NCBI GenBank assembly: GCA_017998475.1
Contig: JAGODA010000126.1
Location: 1-8,719 of the forward strand
Origin: Spirochaetota bacterium
GTDB lineage: Bacteria > Spirochaetota > UBA4802 > UBA5368
Length of the DNA stretch: 8,719 nt
Direction: 5' to 3'
In this document: one piece after another, positions 1 to 5,950 of the stretch
How the letters are laid out: each line of letters starts with the position of its first letter
Position numbering within the stretch: position 1 is the first letter of the stretch
Program-made: the position numbers and the translations under genes
Notes under the pieces: generated by a model
What the model was told of the DNA's origin: nothing
Seen by the model: only the letters and a program-made list of their open reading frames with translations
The model's database searches: none

Positions 1-1
1 A

Positions 2-1159
2 GCGCGCAAGATAGAATTTTTAGGCTACGCAATAAAGGAGATCGAAACGGCGCGGCTCCAGCCGAACGAGGAGGAGGACCTCCGCAACGAATCGGCCCTT
101 CTTCAGAACTCCGAGAAGCTCTTCACCGAGATCAGCACGACCTCCTCACTCCTGAAGGGCGACGGGGGAATCGTCCAGAGCCTCAAGCGCGCCGACCAGA
201 GCCTTTCGGCGATATCCGGGTTCGACGCGCGCATCTCATCCATCCTCGAAACGGTTCGCACGGCGCTTTATTCGCTCGAGGACGCGGCCGCCGAACTGCG
301 AGCGTTCGAGAAGGACATTCAGTTTTCCCCCGAACGCATCAACGAGGTGGAGGCGCGCCTGTCGCTTATCTCCTCGCTCAGAAAAAAATACGGAAGCACC
401 GTTCGCGAGGTGCTCGACTACGCGGAAAAGTCGAAACGCGAGCTGGAGGCCATCTCCTCCTCCGAGGAACAGATCGAAAAGCTCCGGGCGGATTACCGGG
501 CCATGGTGCAGCAGGCCAAGGAGGCGGCGCTCGATCTCTCCGAGCGGAGACGGCTCGCCGCCAAAGACCTCGAGGAAAAGGTGATGCGGGAGCTCGCGGA
601 CCTCGGCATGCCGGGCACGGTCTTCCGCATCTCCATCAAGCGCGAGATTTCGCCCGACGGAGAGATCGAGACAGAGAACAAGCGCTACGTGCTTTATCCG
701 CACGGACTGGACCGCATCGAATTCCTCCTCTCGGCCAACGAGGGCGAGGACCTCAGGCAGCTTCGCAAGGCGGCCTCGGGCGGCGAGATGTCGCGGATAA
801 TGCTCGCCATAAAGAAGGTCATCCTCTCGGCCGACATCGTTGAGAGCCTGGTCTTCGACGAAGTGGACGCGGGCATCGGCGGCAAGACCTCGGAGGTCGT
901 AGGCCGGAAGCTCAAATCGCTCGCCGGCGAGCGCCAGGTGCTTGTTATCACGCACCTTCCGCAGATAGCCGCGATGTCGGACGTGCACTTCACCGTCCAG
1001 AAGGAGAACACGGGCGGCCGCGTGACCACCCTGGTCAAAAAGCTCTCGCGCAGGGAGAAGGTAAGCGAGGTCGCGCGCATGCTCGCCGGCGAGAAGGTCA
1101 CCGAGCTTTCGGTGCGCCACGCCGAGGAGATGATCGCCCTGTCGGAGAAGGGCGTTTGA
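2..1159 (+). CDS. recN: DNA repair protein RecN, C-terminal part (5' end outside window)
   Basis: RecN is an SMC-like ATPase that acts in the cytoplasm on double-strand break repair. The frame is open from base 2, so the gene enters from the left; 385 residues are present. Compared with about 550 in typical RecN, roughly 170 residues, including the Walker A motif, are missing. What is visible: a helical, charged coiled-coil arm (about residues 1-200), the ABC signature ASGGEMSRIMLA near residue 260 (SGGE codons start at base 776), Walker B SLVFDEVDAGIGG near 286, and the switch histidine in VITHLPQIAAMSD near 318. This combination is specific to RecN among SMC-like proteins. All C-terminal motifs look intact. 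The TGA stop at 1157-1159 overlaps the TTG start of the next gene, so the two are probably translated from one message. Confidence 0.96.
   Translation, partial: ARKIEFLGYAIKEIETARLQPNEEEDLRNESALLQNSEKLFTEISTTSSLLKGDGGIVQSLKRADQSLSAISGFDARISSILETVRTALYSLEDAAAELRAFEKDIQFSPERINEVEARLSLISSLRKKYGSTVREVLDYAEKSKRELEAISSSEEQIEKLRADYRAMVQQAKEAALDLSERRRLAAKDLEEKVMRELADLGMPGTVFRISIKREISPDGEIETENKRYVLYPHGLDRIEFLLSANEGEDLRQLRKAASGGEMSRIMLAIKKVILSADIVESLVFDEVDAGIGGKTSEVVGRKLKSLAGERQVLVITHLPQIAAMSDVHFTVQKENTGGRVTTLVKKLSRREKVSEVARMLAGEKVTELSVRHAEEMIALSEKGV
1144..1147 (+). promoter_or_regulatory. Ribosome binding site inside the recN end, deciding a TTG start
   Basis: GGAG, within the run GGAGAAGGG, sits 8 bases before the TTG at 1156 and lies inside the last codons of recN. 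It supports the TTG start and translational coupling of the metallopeptidase gene to recN. Confidence 0.6.
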
Positions 1160-1731
1160 AGCTCCCCGAGATAAACCTCACGGACGTCATAACGCTCATA
1201 ATACAGGAGATCGCGCGGCGCGGCGGGAACTTCTCGCATGTGGACGCCCGCAGGGTGCTGGTCTGCATGGCCAGCAACCGGTCGAACGCGAGCGGCGGCA
1301 CCTTCGGCAAGCTGGTGCCGCTGCGCTTCAAGGACGGCGCCGAAACGCTGCGCTACCGGGGGAAGCTCTACACCATGCCGCGCATAGTCCACGGGGGGGT
1401 GGAGCAGCGGTACCTGATCTACTTCTATCATCCGCGCTTCTTCAACCTTTCGCCCCTGGAGAAGCTCAAGGTCGTCTTCCACGAGCTCTATCACATCAGC
1501 CCGGACTTCAACGGAGACATACGGCGGCTGGCGGCGCGCAAGGCCTCGCACGGCGGCTCGCGCGAACGCTTCGACGACCTCTTCGAGGACGACGTGCGCG
1601 AGTTCTACGCGTATATCCAGACCACACCCTACATGAACTTTTTAAGCATGAACGCGCGCGTGCTGCGCGCCTCGTTCGAGAAGATCAGCGCCCGCCGGAT
1701 GAAGATGCCCGCGCCGATAGCGGTGGGATGA
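1156..1731 (+). CDS. Putative zinc metallopeptidase (HELYH motif), coupled to recN
   Basis: A 191-residue protein of unknown exact role. It resembles the 'putative phage metallopeptidase' type of domain, judged from memory of the pattern and not from a search. The zinc-binding HExxH is HELYHISP at residues 109-116. A histidine at 132, in SHGGSRERFD, is a plausible third ligand. Just before the motif lies a hydrophobic strand (YLIYFYHPRF, 86-95), then LSPLEKLKVVF leading into the helix that carries HExxH, as in SprT-like and related minigluzincins. No signal peptide or membrane segment is seen, so it is probably cytoplasmic. The TTG start is chosen because it overlaps the recN stop by 4 bases and has GGAG at 1144-1147, 8 bases upstream; the next ATG is at residue 39 and would cut the fold. 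The fold and catalysis are inferred; substrate is unknown. Confidence 0.72.
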   Translation: MKLPEINLTDVITLIIQEIARRGGNFSHVDARRVLVCMASNRSNASGGTFGKLVPLRFKDGAETLRYRGKLYTMPRIVHGGVEQRYLIYFYHPRFFNLSPLEKLKVVFHELYHISPDFNGDIRRLAARKASHGGSRERFDDLFEDDVREFYAYIQTTPYMNFLSMNARVLRASFEKISARRMKMPAPIAVG

Positions 1732-1746
1732 GCCTCGTCCGGAGCA

Positions 1747-2022
1747 TCAGAACATATAATCCCCGGAAATCCTCCCCTCGAAGCCGCGTTCGTCGATACG
1801 CTCGATAAAGCCATAGAAGGCCAGACGCCGCGGATTCTCCATCAGCGCGCGCATGTAGGCGCGGGCCGAGGCCTGGTCCTCGGTCTCGAGGAGGACGCGC
1901 ACCGTGCCGTCCGCCAGGTTGGTTGCCGAGCCGCGCAGGCCCATCATCCGGCCGTACAGGCTGCAGTAGTGCCGGCAGGCCACTCCCTGCACTTTCCCAC
2001 GAAGTATGAGTTCGATGGGCAT
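1747..2022 (-). CDS. Acylphosphatase
   Basis: A small cytoplasmic enzyme that hydrolyses acyl phosphates such as carbamoyl phosphate or 1,3-bisphosphoglycerate. With the start at 2022 it has 91 residues, the usual family size. The family signature is clear: RGKVQGVACRHYC holds the phosphate loop and catalytic arginine (R17), and GSATNLADGTVRVLLE holds the catalytic asparagine (N35). The usual GVGFR is GVACR here, a mild variation. The frame stays open to an ATG at 2097, but the extra 25 residues are low-complexity Gly/Arg/Ser unlike any acylphosphatase; the start at 2022 has GGAGG about 11 bases upstream, a slightly long spacing. The stop lies 15 bases from the convergent metallopeptidase gene. 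A separate promoter is seen upstream (2085-2114), so it need not depend on nadB transcription. Its link to the neighbours is not evident. Confidence 0.9.
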   Translation of the reverse strand: MPIELILRGKVQGVACRHYCSLYGRMMGLRGSATNLADGTVRVLLETEDQASARAYMRALMENPRRLAFYGFIERIDERGFEGRISGDYMF

Positions 2023-2084
2023 TTCCGAAGCGCCCTCCCCTCGTGTCCCCTTCACGCCGCGCGGGCCGACCGCGCCGCGCTTCG

Positions 2085-2114
2085 ATGATACCGGCACGCC
2101 GCTCGATTTTTCAA
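2085..2114 (-). promoter_or_regulatory. Sigma70-like promoter for the acylphosphatase gene
   Basis: Reading the minus strand, TTGAAA (2114-2109, 5 of 6 to the -35 consensus) is followed after 18 bases by TATCAT (2090-2085, 5 of 6 to -10). The start point would be near 2078, giving a leader of about 56 bases before the ATG at 2022. It lies just downstream of a terminator-like hairpin at the nadB end, which makes a separate unit plausible. Not tested against a genome-specific matrix. Confidence 0.55.
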
Positions 2115-2116
2115 GA

Positions 2117-2146
2117 AACTTAACTTAAAGCCTGACGGCCTCAGGC
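2117..2146 (-). terminator. Possible intrinsic terminator at the nadB end
   Basis: On the minus strand, GCCTGA (2146-2141) and TCAGGC (2135-2130) form a 6-bp stem with a 5-base loop, followed by an imperfect T-rich tail (TTTAAGTTAAGTTT). The left arm includes the TGA stop codon of nadB. The stem is short and the T run is interrupted by A and G, so termination may be partial. Confidence 0.4.
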
Positions 2147-3808
2147 GAAGCTCACCCCTTCGAGCCCCCGCATCTCCGGTTCGCCGCCCTGCACCAGGAC
2201 CACGTTGCGGCGCATCTCCTCCAGCGGCTCGGGGAAGTCGGTGTTGTAGTGAAGGCCGCGGCTCTCCCGGCGCGTCATCGCGCCGCGGATGATGAGCTTG
2301 GCGACGGTGGCAAGATTGCGCAGCTCCACCATCTGGGGATGGATGGTGGTGCGCCGGTAGTAGTCCTTGATCTCTTCGTCGAGCAGGCGTATGCGCCTCC
2401 AGGCGCGCTGGAGGCGCAGGTTCGAGCGGACGATTCCGACGTAGTCCCACATCAGGCGCTTGACGTCCTCCATGTTGTGCTGGATGAGGATCCACTCCTC
2501 AAGGTCGAAGGTCCCCTCCTTGTTCCAGCCGGGGAATTCAGGGCGGTCGAGCGTATCGAGGCGCCCGGAGTACGTGCGGGTGATGTGCTCGAAGGCCAGG
2601 TGCGAGAACACCACGCCCTCCAGGAGCGAGTTGCTGGCCAGGCGGTTCGCTCCGTGCACGCCCGTACAGGCGGACTCTCCCGAGACGTAGAGCCTGCGGA
2701 TGGAGGTGCGGCCCGCAAGGTCCGAAACGATCCCGCCGCACAGGTAATGCGCGGCCGGCACCACGGGGATGGGCTGTGACGCCATGTCGATGCCGCGCTT
2801 CAGGCAGTGCGAGTAAATGTAGGGAAAGCGCCGCATGAGGAAGTCGCCGTCCCTTGCCGAGATGTCCAGGTACACGCAGCGCTCTCCGCTTTTCTTGAGC
2901 TCCATGTCGATCGCGCGCGCGACGATGTCGCGCGGGGCGAGCTCTTTGAGCGCATGCACCCCCTCCATGAAGCGCTCGCCGCGCGCGTTCAACAGAATCG
3001 CCCCCTCGCCGCGCACGGCCTCGCTGATCAGAAAGCTCCTCCCCTGCTGGTTCTCGACGTACAGCGTGGTGGGATGAAACTGTATGAATTCCATGTCCGC
3101 GATGAGCGCTCCCGCGCGATAGGCCATGGAGATTCCATCGCCGGTGGCGATCTCGGGATTGGTGGTGTGCTGGTAGACCTGGCCCGCGCCGCCGGAGGCG
3201 AGGAGCGTGACCGCGGCGTTGAAGGTGTGGACGTCGCCGGTGGAGTTCTCGATGATATAGGCGCCGTAGCAGCATATCTCTCCGGGCGCCTCGCGCTGCA
3301 GCTGGTGCTCGGTGAGGAGATCGACCGCCGTGTGATCCTCGAACACCGTTATGCGCGGATTCTCCGCGATCCTCTCGAGGAGGGCCATCTCGATCTCGCG
3401 CCCCGTGAGGTCCGTGGCGTGGACGATCCGGTTGCGCGAGTGCCCGCCCTCGCGCCCCAGGTCCAGAACCTCGTTTCCGGATCTGTCGCGCACCGTGGAA
3501 AAGCGCGTGCCCCACTCCATGAGCTCGCGCACCCGTTCGGGACCGTTCGCCACGAGGACCTCGACGGCCCTGCGGTTGCAGAGACCGGCGCCGGCTTTCA
3601 GCGTATCCTCGACATGCTCTTCGAAGGTATCGCCGGGCGCGATCACCGAGGCGATGCCCCCCTGGGCGTAGTTGGTGTTCGAATCGAAGTCCTTTTTCTT
3701 GGTGACGATATGAACGGTGCCCAGGGCCGAGGCCTTGATGGCGAAGGTGAGACCGGCTATGCCGCTTCCGATCACCAGAAAGTCGGAATAATACCGTTTC
3801 GATTTCAT
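2141..3808 (-). CDS. nadB: L-aspartate oxidase
   Basis: FAD enzyme of the cytoplasm that oxidises L-aspartate to iminoaspartate, the first step of de novo NAD synthesis; NadA then makes quinolinate. At 555 residues it is close to the usual 540. The FAD-binding GSGIAG is at 14-19, followed by SNTNYAQGGIASV (43-55), the substrate-discrimination segment GREGGHSRNRIVHATD (118-133), H245 in FIQFHPTTL, R293 in PRDIVARAID and H354 in AAHYLCGGI. These match the catalytic residues known from E. coli NadB (E121, H244, R290, H351). The C-terminal RGLHYNTDFPEP is also typical of NadB and argues against a fumarate reductase or succinate dehydrogenase subunit. The ATG at 3808 has AGGAGG 4 bases upstream. 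It lies 9 bases after the tatD stop; nadA and nadC are not in the window. Confidence 0.97.
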   Translation of the reverse strand: MKSKRYYSDFLVIGSGIAGLTFAIKASALGTVHIVTKKKDFDSNTNYAQGGIASVIAPGDTFEEHVEDTLKAGAGLCNRRAVEVLVANGPERVRELMEWGTRFSTVRDRSGNEVLDLGREGGHSRNRIVHATDLTGREIEMALLERIAENPRITVFEDHTAVDLLTEHQLQREAPGEICCYGAYIIENSTGDVHTFNAAVTLLASGGAGQVYQHTTNPEIATGDGISMAYRAGALIADMEFIQFHPTTLYVENQQGRSFLISEAVRGEGAILLNARGERFMEGVHALKELAPRDIVARAIDMELKKSGERCVYLDISARDGDFLMRRFPYIYSHCLKRGIDMASQPIPVVPAAHYLCGGIVSDLAGRTSIRRLYVSGESACTGVHGANRLASNSLLEGVVFSHLAFEHITRTYSGRLDTLDRPEFPGWNKEGTFDLEEWILIQHNMEDVKRLMWDYVGIVRSNLRLQRAWRRIRLLDEEIKDYYRRTTIHPQMVELRNLATVAKLIIRGAMTRRESRGLHYNTDFPEPLEEMRRNVVLVQGGEPEMRGLEGVSFA

Positions 3809-3817
3809 TGTGCCTCC

Positions 3818-4603
3818 TCAGGCCGGCGCGAGCGCGTCGAAGCCGGCGCGGATGCTTTCGGCCGCCTTCCTCACGGGCTCGCCGCGCAGGCGGGCGAAAA
3901 ACTCGTAGGTGTGGACGACCATGGCCGGGGTGTTCGGCTTCCCCCGGTGCGGCACGGGCGTCAGAAAAGGAGCGTCCGTTTCGAGAAGGACGCGGTCCAG
4001 AGGAACGTACCGCGCGGCGTCGTGCAGCTCGACGGCGCTCTTATAGGTGAGGTTGCCCGCGAAGGAAATATACAGGCCGAGGTCCAGCACCCGTTTCGCG
4101 GCCGCGGCATCGCCCGAAAAGCAGTGCATGACCCCGGCGGGGACCGCCGCGGCGGCGAGCACGTCGATCGTATCGTCCATCGCGTCGCGCGAATGCACGA
4201 TAAGCGGAAGGCCGAGGCTTTTCGCCAGGCCGGCCTGGTACTCGAAGGAGCGCAGCTGCTCCTCGCGCGGCCTGCGCATGCGGTAGTAGTCGAGGCCCGT
4301 TTCGCCGATGCCGAAGAGAAGGCTTTTCTCCGGCGAATCGAGAACGGAGCGTGTGAAGTCCGACAGGTAGATGAGATCGTTCTCGTCGGCCTTCGACGAC
4401 GGGTGGATGCCCAGCGTGAAGAGTATCCCTGAGGCGCGGTTGTCCCTGGCGAAATCCCTGGCCCAGGCGAAGCCCGAGGGTTCGATCGCCACCTGCACGG
4501 CGCGGTCCACGCCGTCCCGCGCCATGTCGCCAAGGAGGGCGGCGGCCTTCATCCCCTCCTCGACACAGAGGTCAAAATGGGCGTGTGAATCAATGTAGTT
4601 CAT
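3818..4603 (-). CDS. tatD: TatD family metal-dependent hydrolase (DNase)
   Basis: TatD-type TIM-barrel metal hydrolases are cytoplasmic 3'-5' deoxyribonucleases implicated in DNA repair; some family members act as D-aminoacyl-tRNA or other hydrolases. The protein has 261 residues from the start at 4603, the normal length. All metal-ligand motifs are present: DSHAHF (H7, H9), GETGLDYY (E101), PLIVHSRDA (H137), MHCFSG (H160) and LLETDAPFLTPVPHRGKPNTP near D210. A GTG four codons upstream (4615) is also in frame, but it forms part of the Shine-Dalgarno run GTGGAG for the ATG at 4603 and would be only about 9 bases from the predicted transcript start, so the ATG is preferred. The gene is first in a unit with nadB, 14 bases apart from start to stop regions, and has a strong promoter. 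Whether it is TatD proper or the YcfH/YjjV subgroup cannot be told by eye. Confidence 0.94.
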   Translation of the reverse strand: MNYIDSHAHFDLCVEEGMKAAALLGDMARDGVDRAVQVAIEPSGFAWARDFARDNRASGILFTLGIHPSSKADENDLIYLSDFTRSVLDSPEKSLLFGIGETGLDYYRMRRPREEQLRSFEYQAGLAKSLGLPLIVHSRDAMDDTIDVLAAAAVPAGVMHCFSGDAAAAKRVLDLGLYISFAGNLTYKSAVELHDAARYVPLDRVLLETDAPFLTPVPHRGKPNTPAMVVHTYEFFARLRGEPVRKAAESIRAGFDALAPA

Positions 4604-4609
4604 CGGCGT

Positions 4610-4613
4610 CTCC
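4610..4613 (-). promoter_or_regulatory. Ribosome binding site deciding the tatD start
   Basis: GGAG on the minus strand lies 6 bases before the ATG at 4603. It overlaps the alternative in-frame GTG (4615-4613), which therefore looks like part of the ribosome binding site and not a start codon. Confidence 0.6.
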
Positions 4614-4630
4614 ACTCAGAGTTCCGGCCC

Positions 4631-4660
4631 AGAATAGTCGCCGCCTCGCCTTTTTGTCAA
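4631..4660 (-). promoter_or_regulatory. Sigma70-like promoter for tatD-nadB
   Basis: On the minus strand a perfect TTGACA (4660-4655) is followed after 18 bases by TATTCT (4636-4631, 4 of 6). The start point would be near 4624, giving a short leader of about 21 bases to the ATG at 4603, enough for its ribosome binding site. It lies in the divergent gap shared with the HIT gene. Confidence 0.65.
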
Positions 4661-4713
4661 CAGACTTCCCGGCTTTTACCCGGCCGTCTTCGCGCACACG
4701 ACGGTGTTTATGC

Positions 4714-4743
4714 TTGACCATCACCGCGAAGATGGTGTATGCA
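4714..4743 (+). promoter_or_regulatory. Weak candidate promoter for the HIT-phosphoesterase unit, with a dyad in its spacer
   Basis: TTGACC (4714-4719, 5 of 6) is followed after 18 bases by TATGCA (4738-4743, only 3 of 6). A 6-bp inverted repeat, ACCATC (4717-4722) and GATGGT (4731-4736) with an 8-base centre, covers the end of the -35 element and most of the spacer and could be an operator. The poor -10 match keeps this tentative. Confidence 0.3.
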
Positions 4744-4781
4744 GAGTGCCTGTCGCCTTAAACAACAGCCGGGGAGACACC

Positions 4782-5216
4782 ATGTCCGAAGCGAAATGCG
4801 TTTTCTGCGAAATAGCCGCCGGGCGCGCGCCGGCCCACATCGTGCATCAGAACGATCTGTCTCTGGCCATACTCGACATACACCCGTATACGAAAGGCCA
4901 CTGCCTGGTGATCCCCAGACGGCACGTACCGTGGTGGCACGAACTCACCGCGGAAGAGAACCGCAGTCTCTTCGATCTGGCCCGCGAGGTGGGAGAGAAA
5001 ATGATGAAGGCGCTGAAACCCGAGTTCGTGTGCATGTACGCGCGCGGGCGCAGGATTCCGCACACGCACATCTTCCTCGTTCCCACATTCCCGGGCGACG
5101 TGCTCGACCGTTTCTTCAACGCGCTCGAAAAATTCCAGGAATCTCCGGCAGAGCTGGCAGCGCTGAAGAGCGCCACGTCGATGCAAGAAGCCGCGCGATT
5201 GCTGAGGGAGGCATGA
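4782..5216 (+). CDS. HIT family protein with altered histidine triad (HTHIF)
   Basis: HIT proteins are small cytoplasmic nucleotide hydrolases or transferases acting on substrates such as dinucleoside polyphosphates and AMP conjugates. This one has 144 residues. CVFCEIAAG at 6-14 is the Cys-x-x-Cys start of the zinc-binding bacterial HIT type, and YTKGHCLVIPRRHVPWWHEL (36-55) is the conserved central strand with H48. The active-site stretch reads IPHTHIFLVP: H94 and the nucleophile-equivalent H96 are present, but the third histidine of HxHxH is F98. The usual N-x-G...GQ stretch before it is also replaced (MYARGRRIP). Some HIT relatives are known to vary at this third position, so activity is possible but altered. 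The ATG at 4782 has GGGGAG 5 bases upstream; a longer in-frame extension starting near 4704 would run through the promoter region and lacks family similarity. The next gene starts 1 base after the stop. Confidence 0.88.
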   Translation: MSEAKCVFCEIAAGRAPAHIVHQNDLSLAILDIHPYTKGHCLVIPRRHVPWWHELTAEENRSLFDLAREVGEKMMKALKPEFVCMYARGRRIPHTHIFLVPTFPGDVLDRFFNALEKFQESPAELAALKSATSMQEAARLLREA

Positions 5217-5217
5217 G

Positions 5218-5916
5218 ATGACAACACCGGATGTCACGAAACGCTCCGCAACGCGGATTGTGGCCATGGCCGATATCCACGGGAACATGAGGATGATCGA
5301 GCGCGCGGCCGGCATCATCCGCGGCGCGGACCTGGTGATCATCGCCGGGGACATCACGCACACCGGTCGCGTCGCCGAGGCGGGCGAGGTGATCGCCCTC
5401 GTGGAATCGTACAACAGGAACATCCTCGCGGTACACGGAAACTGGGACGAACCGGCAGTCGAGGGCCGCCTGCGCGAGACGGGCATCGGTCTGCACGCCT
5501 CGGGCCGGATCATAAACGGGATCGGTTTCTTCGGACTGGGAGGCTCCTCGCCGACCCCCATCCCCACGCGTACGGTCTATCGAGAAGACGAAATACCCGG
5601 GCTTTTACGGAGCGGCGCCGCCGAAATCGAGGGCGCCTCGACGCGCGTTCTCATATCGCACGCCCCGCCCCGCGGACTGCGCGACAGGACCTTTCTGTAC
5701 CTGCGCGGCGGAAGCAAGAGTCTGCGCGCCTATATCGAGAGCGAGCGCGTGGACCTCTGCGTCTGCGGCCACATCCACGAGGCGGGAGGAATCGAGCGCT
5801 TCAGGGACACCGTCGTGGCGAACACCGGAGCTTTCAAGAAAGGAAGTTACACCGCGATAGAAATACGGGCCGACGGCACAATAGCGTGCGAGATGGGAAG
5901 GCTCGATCTCCGCTGA
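5218..5916 (+). CDS. Calcineurin-like metallophosphoesterase
   Basis: A 232-residue cytoplasmic metallophosphoesterase using two metal ions; substrate is unknown (phosphodiesters, phosphomonoesters or nucleotides in the family). All core motifs are in order: MADIHGN (D19, H21), AGDITHTG (D45), HGNWDEP (N75, D77), LISHAPPRG (H148) and VCGHIHEAGG (H185, H187), followed by VANTGA, the usual closing strand. The pattern fits the single-domain Icc-related predicted phosphoesterases more than YfcE or MPP with signal peptides; there is no secretion signal. The ATG at 5218 lies 1 base after the HIT stop and has GAGGGAGG 6 bases upstream, inside the HIT gene, so the two are almost certainly co-translated from one message. 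The end is convergent with the YhcH-family gene, with a 34-base gap and no clear terminator. Confidence 0.93.
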   Translation: MTTPDVTKRSATRIVAMADIHGNMRMIERAAGIIRGADLVIIAGDITHTGRVAEAGEVIALVESYNRNILAVHGNWDEPAVEGRLRETGIGLHASGRIINGIGFFGLGGSSPTPIPTRTVYREDEIPGLLRSGAAEIEGASTRVLISHAPPRGLRDRTFLYLRGGSKSLRAYIESERVDLCVCGHIHEAGGIERFRDTVVANTGAFKKGSYTAIEIRADGTIACEMGRLDLR

Positions 5917-5950
5917 GCGGGAAAGCGACCGCGCTCCCTCCGCGCGGCGG

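Noticed and set aside
236..1120. A 294-codon open frame on the minus strand opposite recN.
   Set aside because: It is antisense to conserved RecN motifs and has Leu/Arg/Gly-rich composition typical of a shadow frame.
1727..1748. An imperfect inverted repeat (GATG...CATC) spanning the stops of the convergent metallopeptidase and acylphosphatase genes, considered as a two-way terminator.
   Set aside because: Only four outer pairs and a few inner ones match, and neither side has a T run.
2023..2097. A 25-residue N-terminal extension of the acylphosphatase from an ATG at 2097.
   Set aside because: The extension is low-complexity, overlaps the predicted transcript start near 2078, and would make the protein longer than its family.
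2807..4432. A 541-codon open frame on the plus strand opposite nadB and tatD.
   Set aside because: It lies antisense to two certain genes, across their boundary, and its translation is a Gly/Arg/Val/Asp-rich string with no family motif. Long antisense open frames are common in G+C-rich coding DNA.
4704..4781. An in-frame upstream extension of the HIT protein from a GTG at 4704.
   Set aside because: It would run through the candidate promoter, has no ribosome site, and the HIT family starts close to the CxxC motif, matching the ATG at 4782.
5909..5950. A G+C-rich inverted repeat (GAGCG...CGCTC) in the gap between the phosphoesterase and the YhcH-family gene.
   Set aside because: The stem is 5 bp with a long loop and no T tract on either strand, which is expected by chance in this composition.
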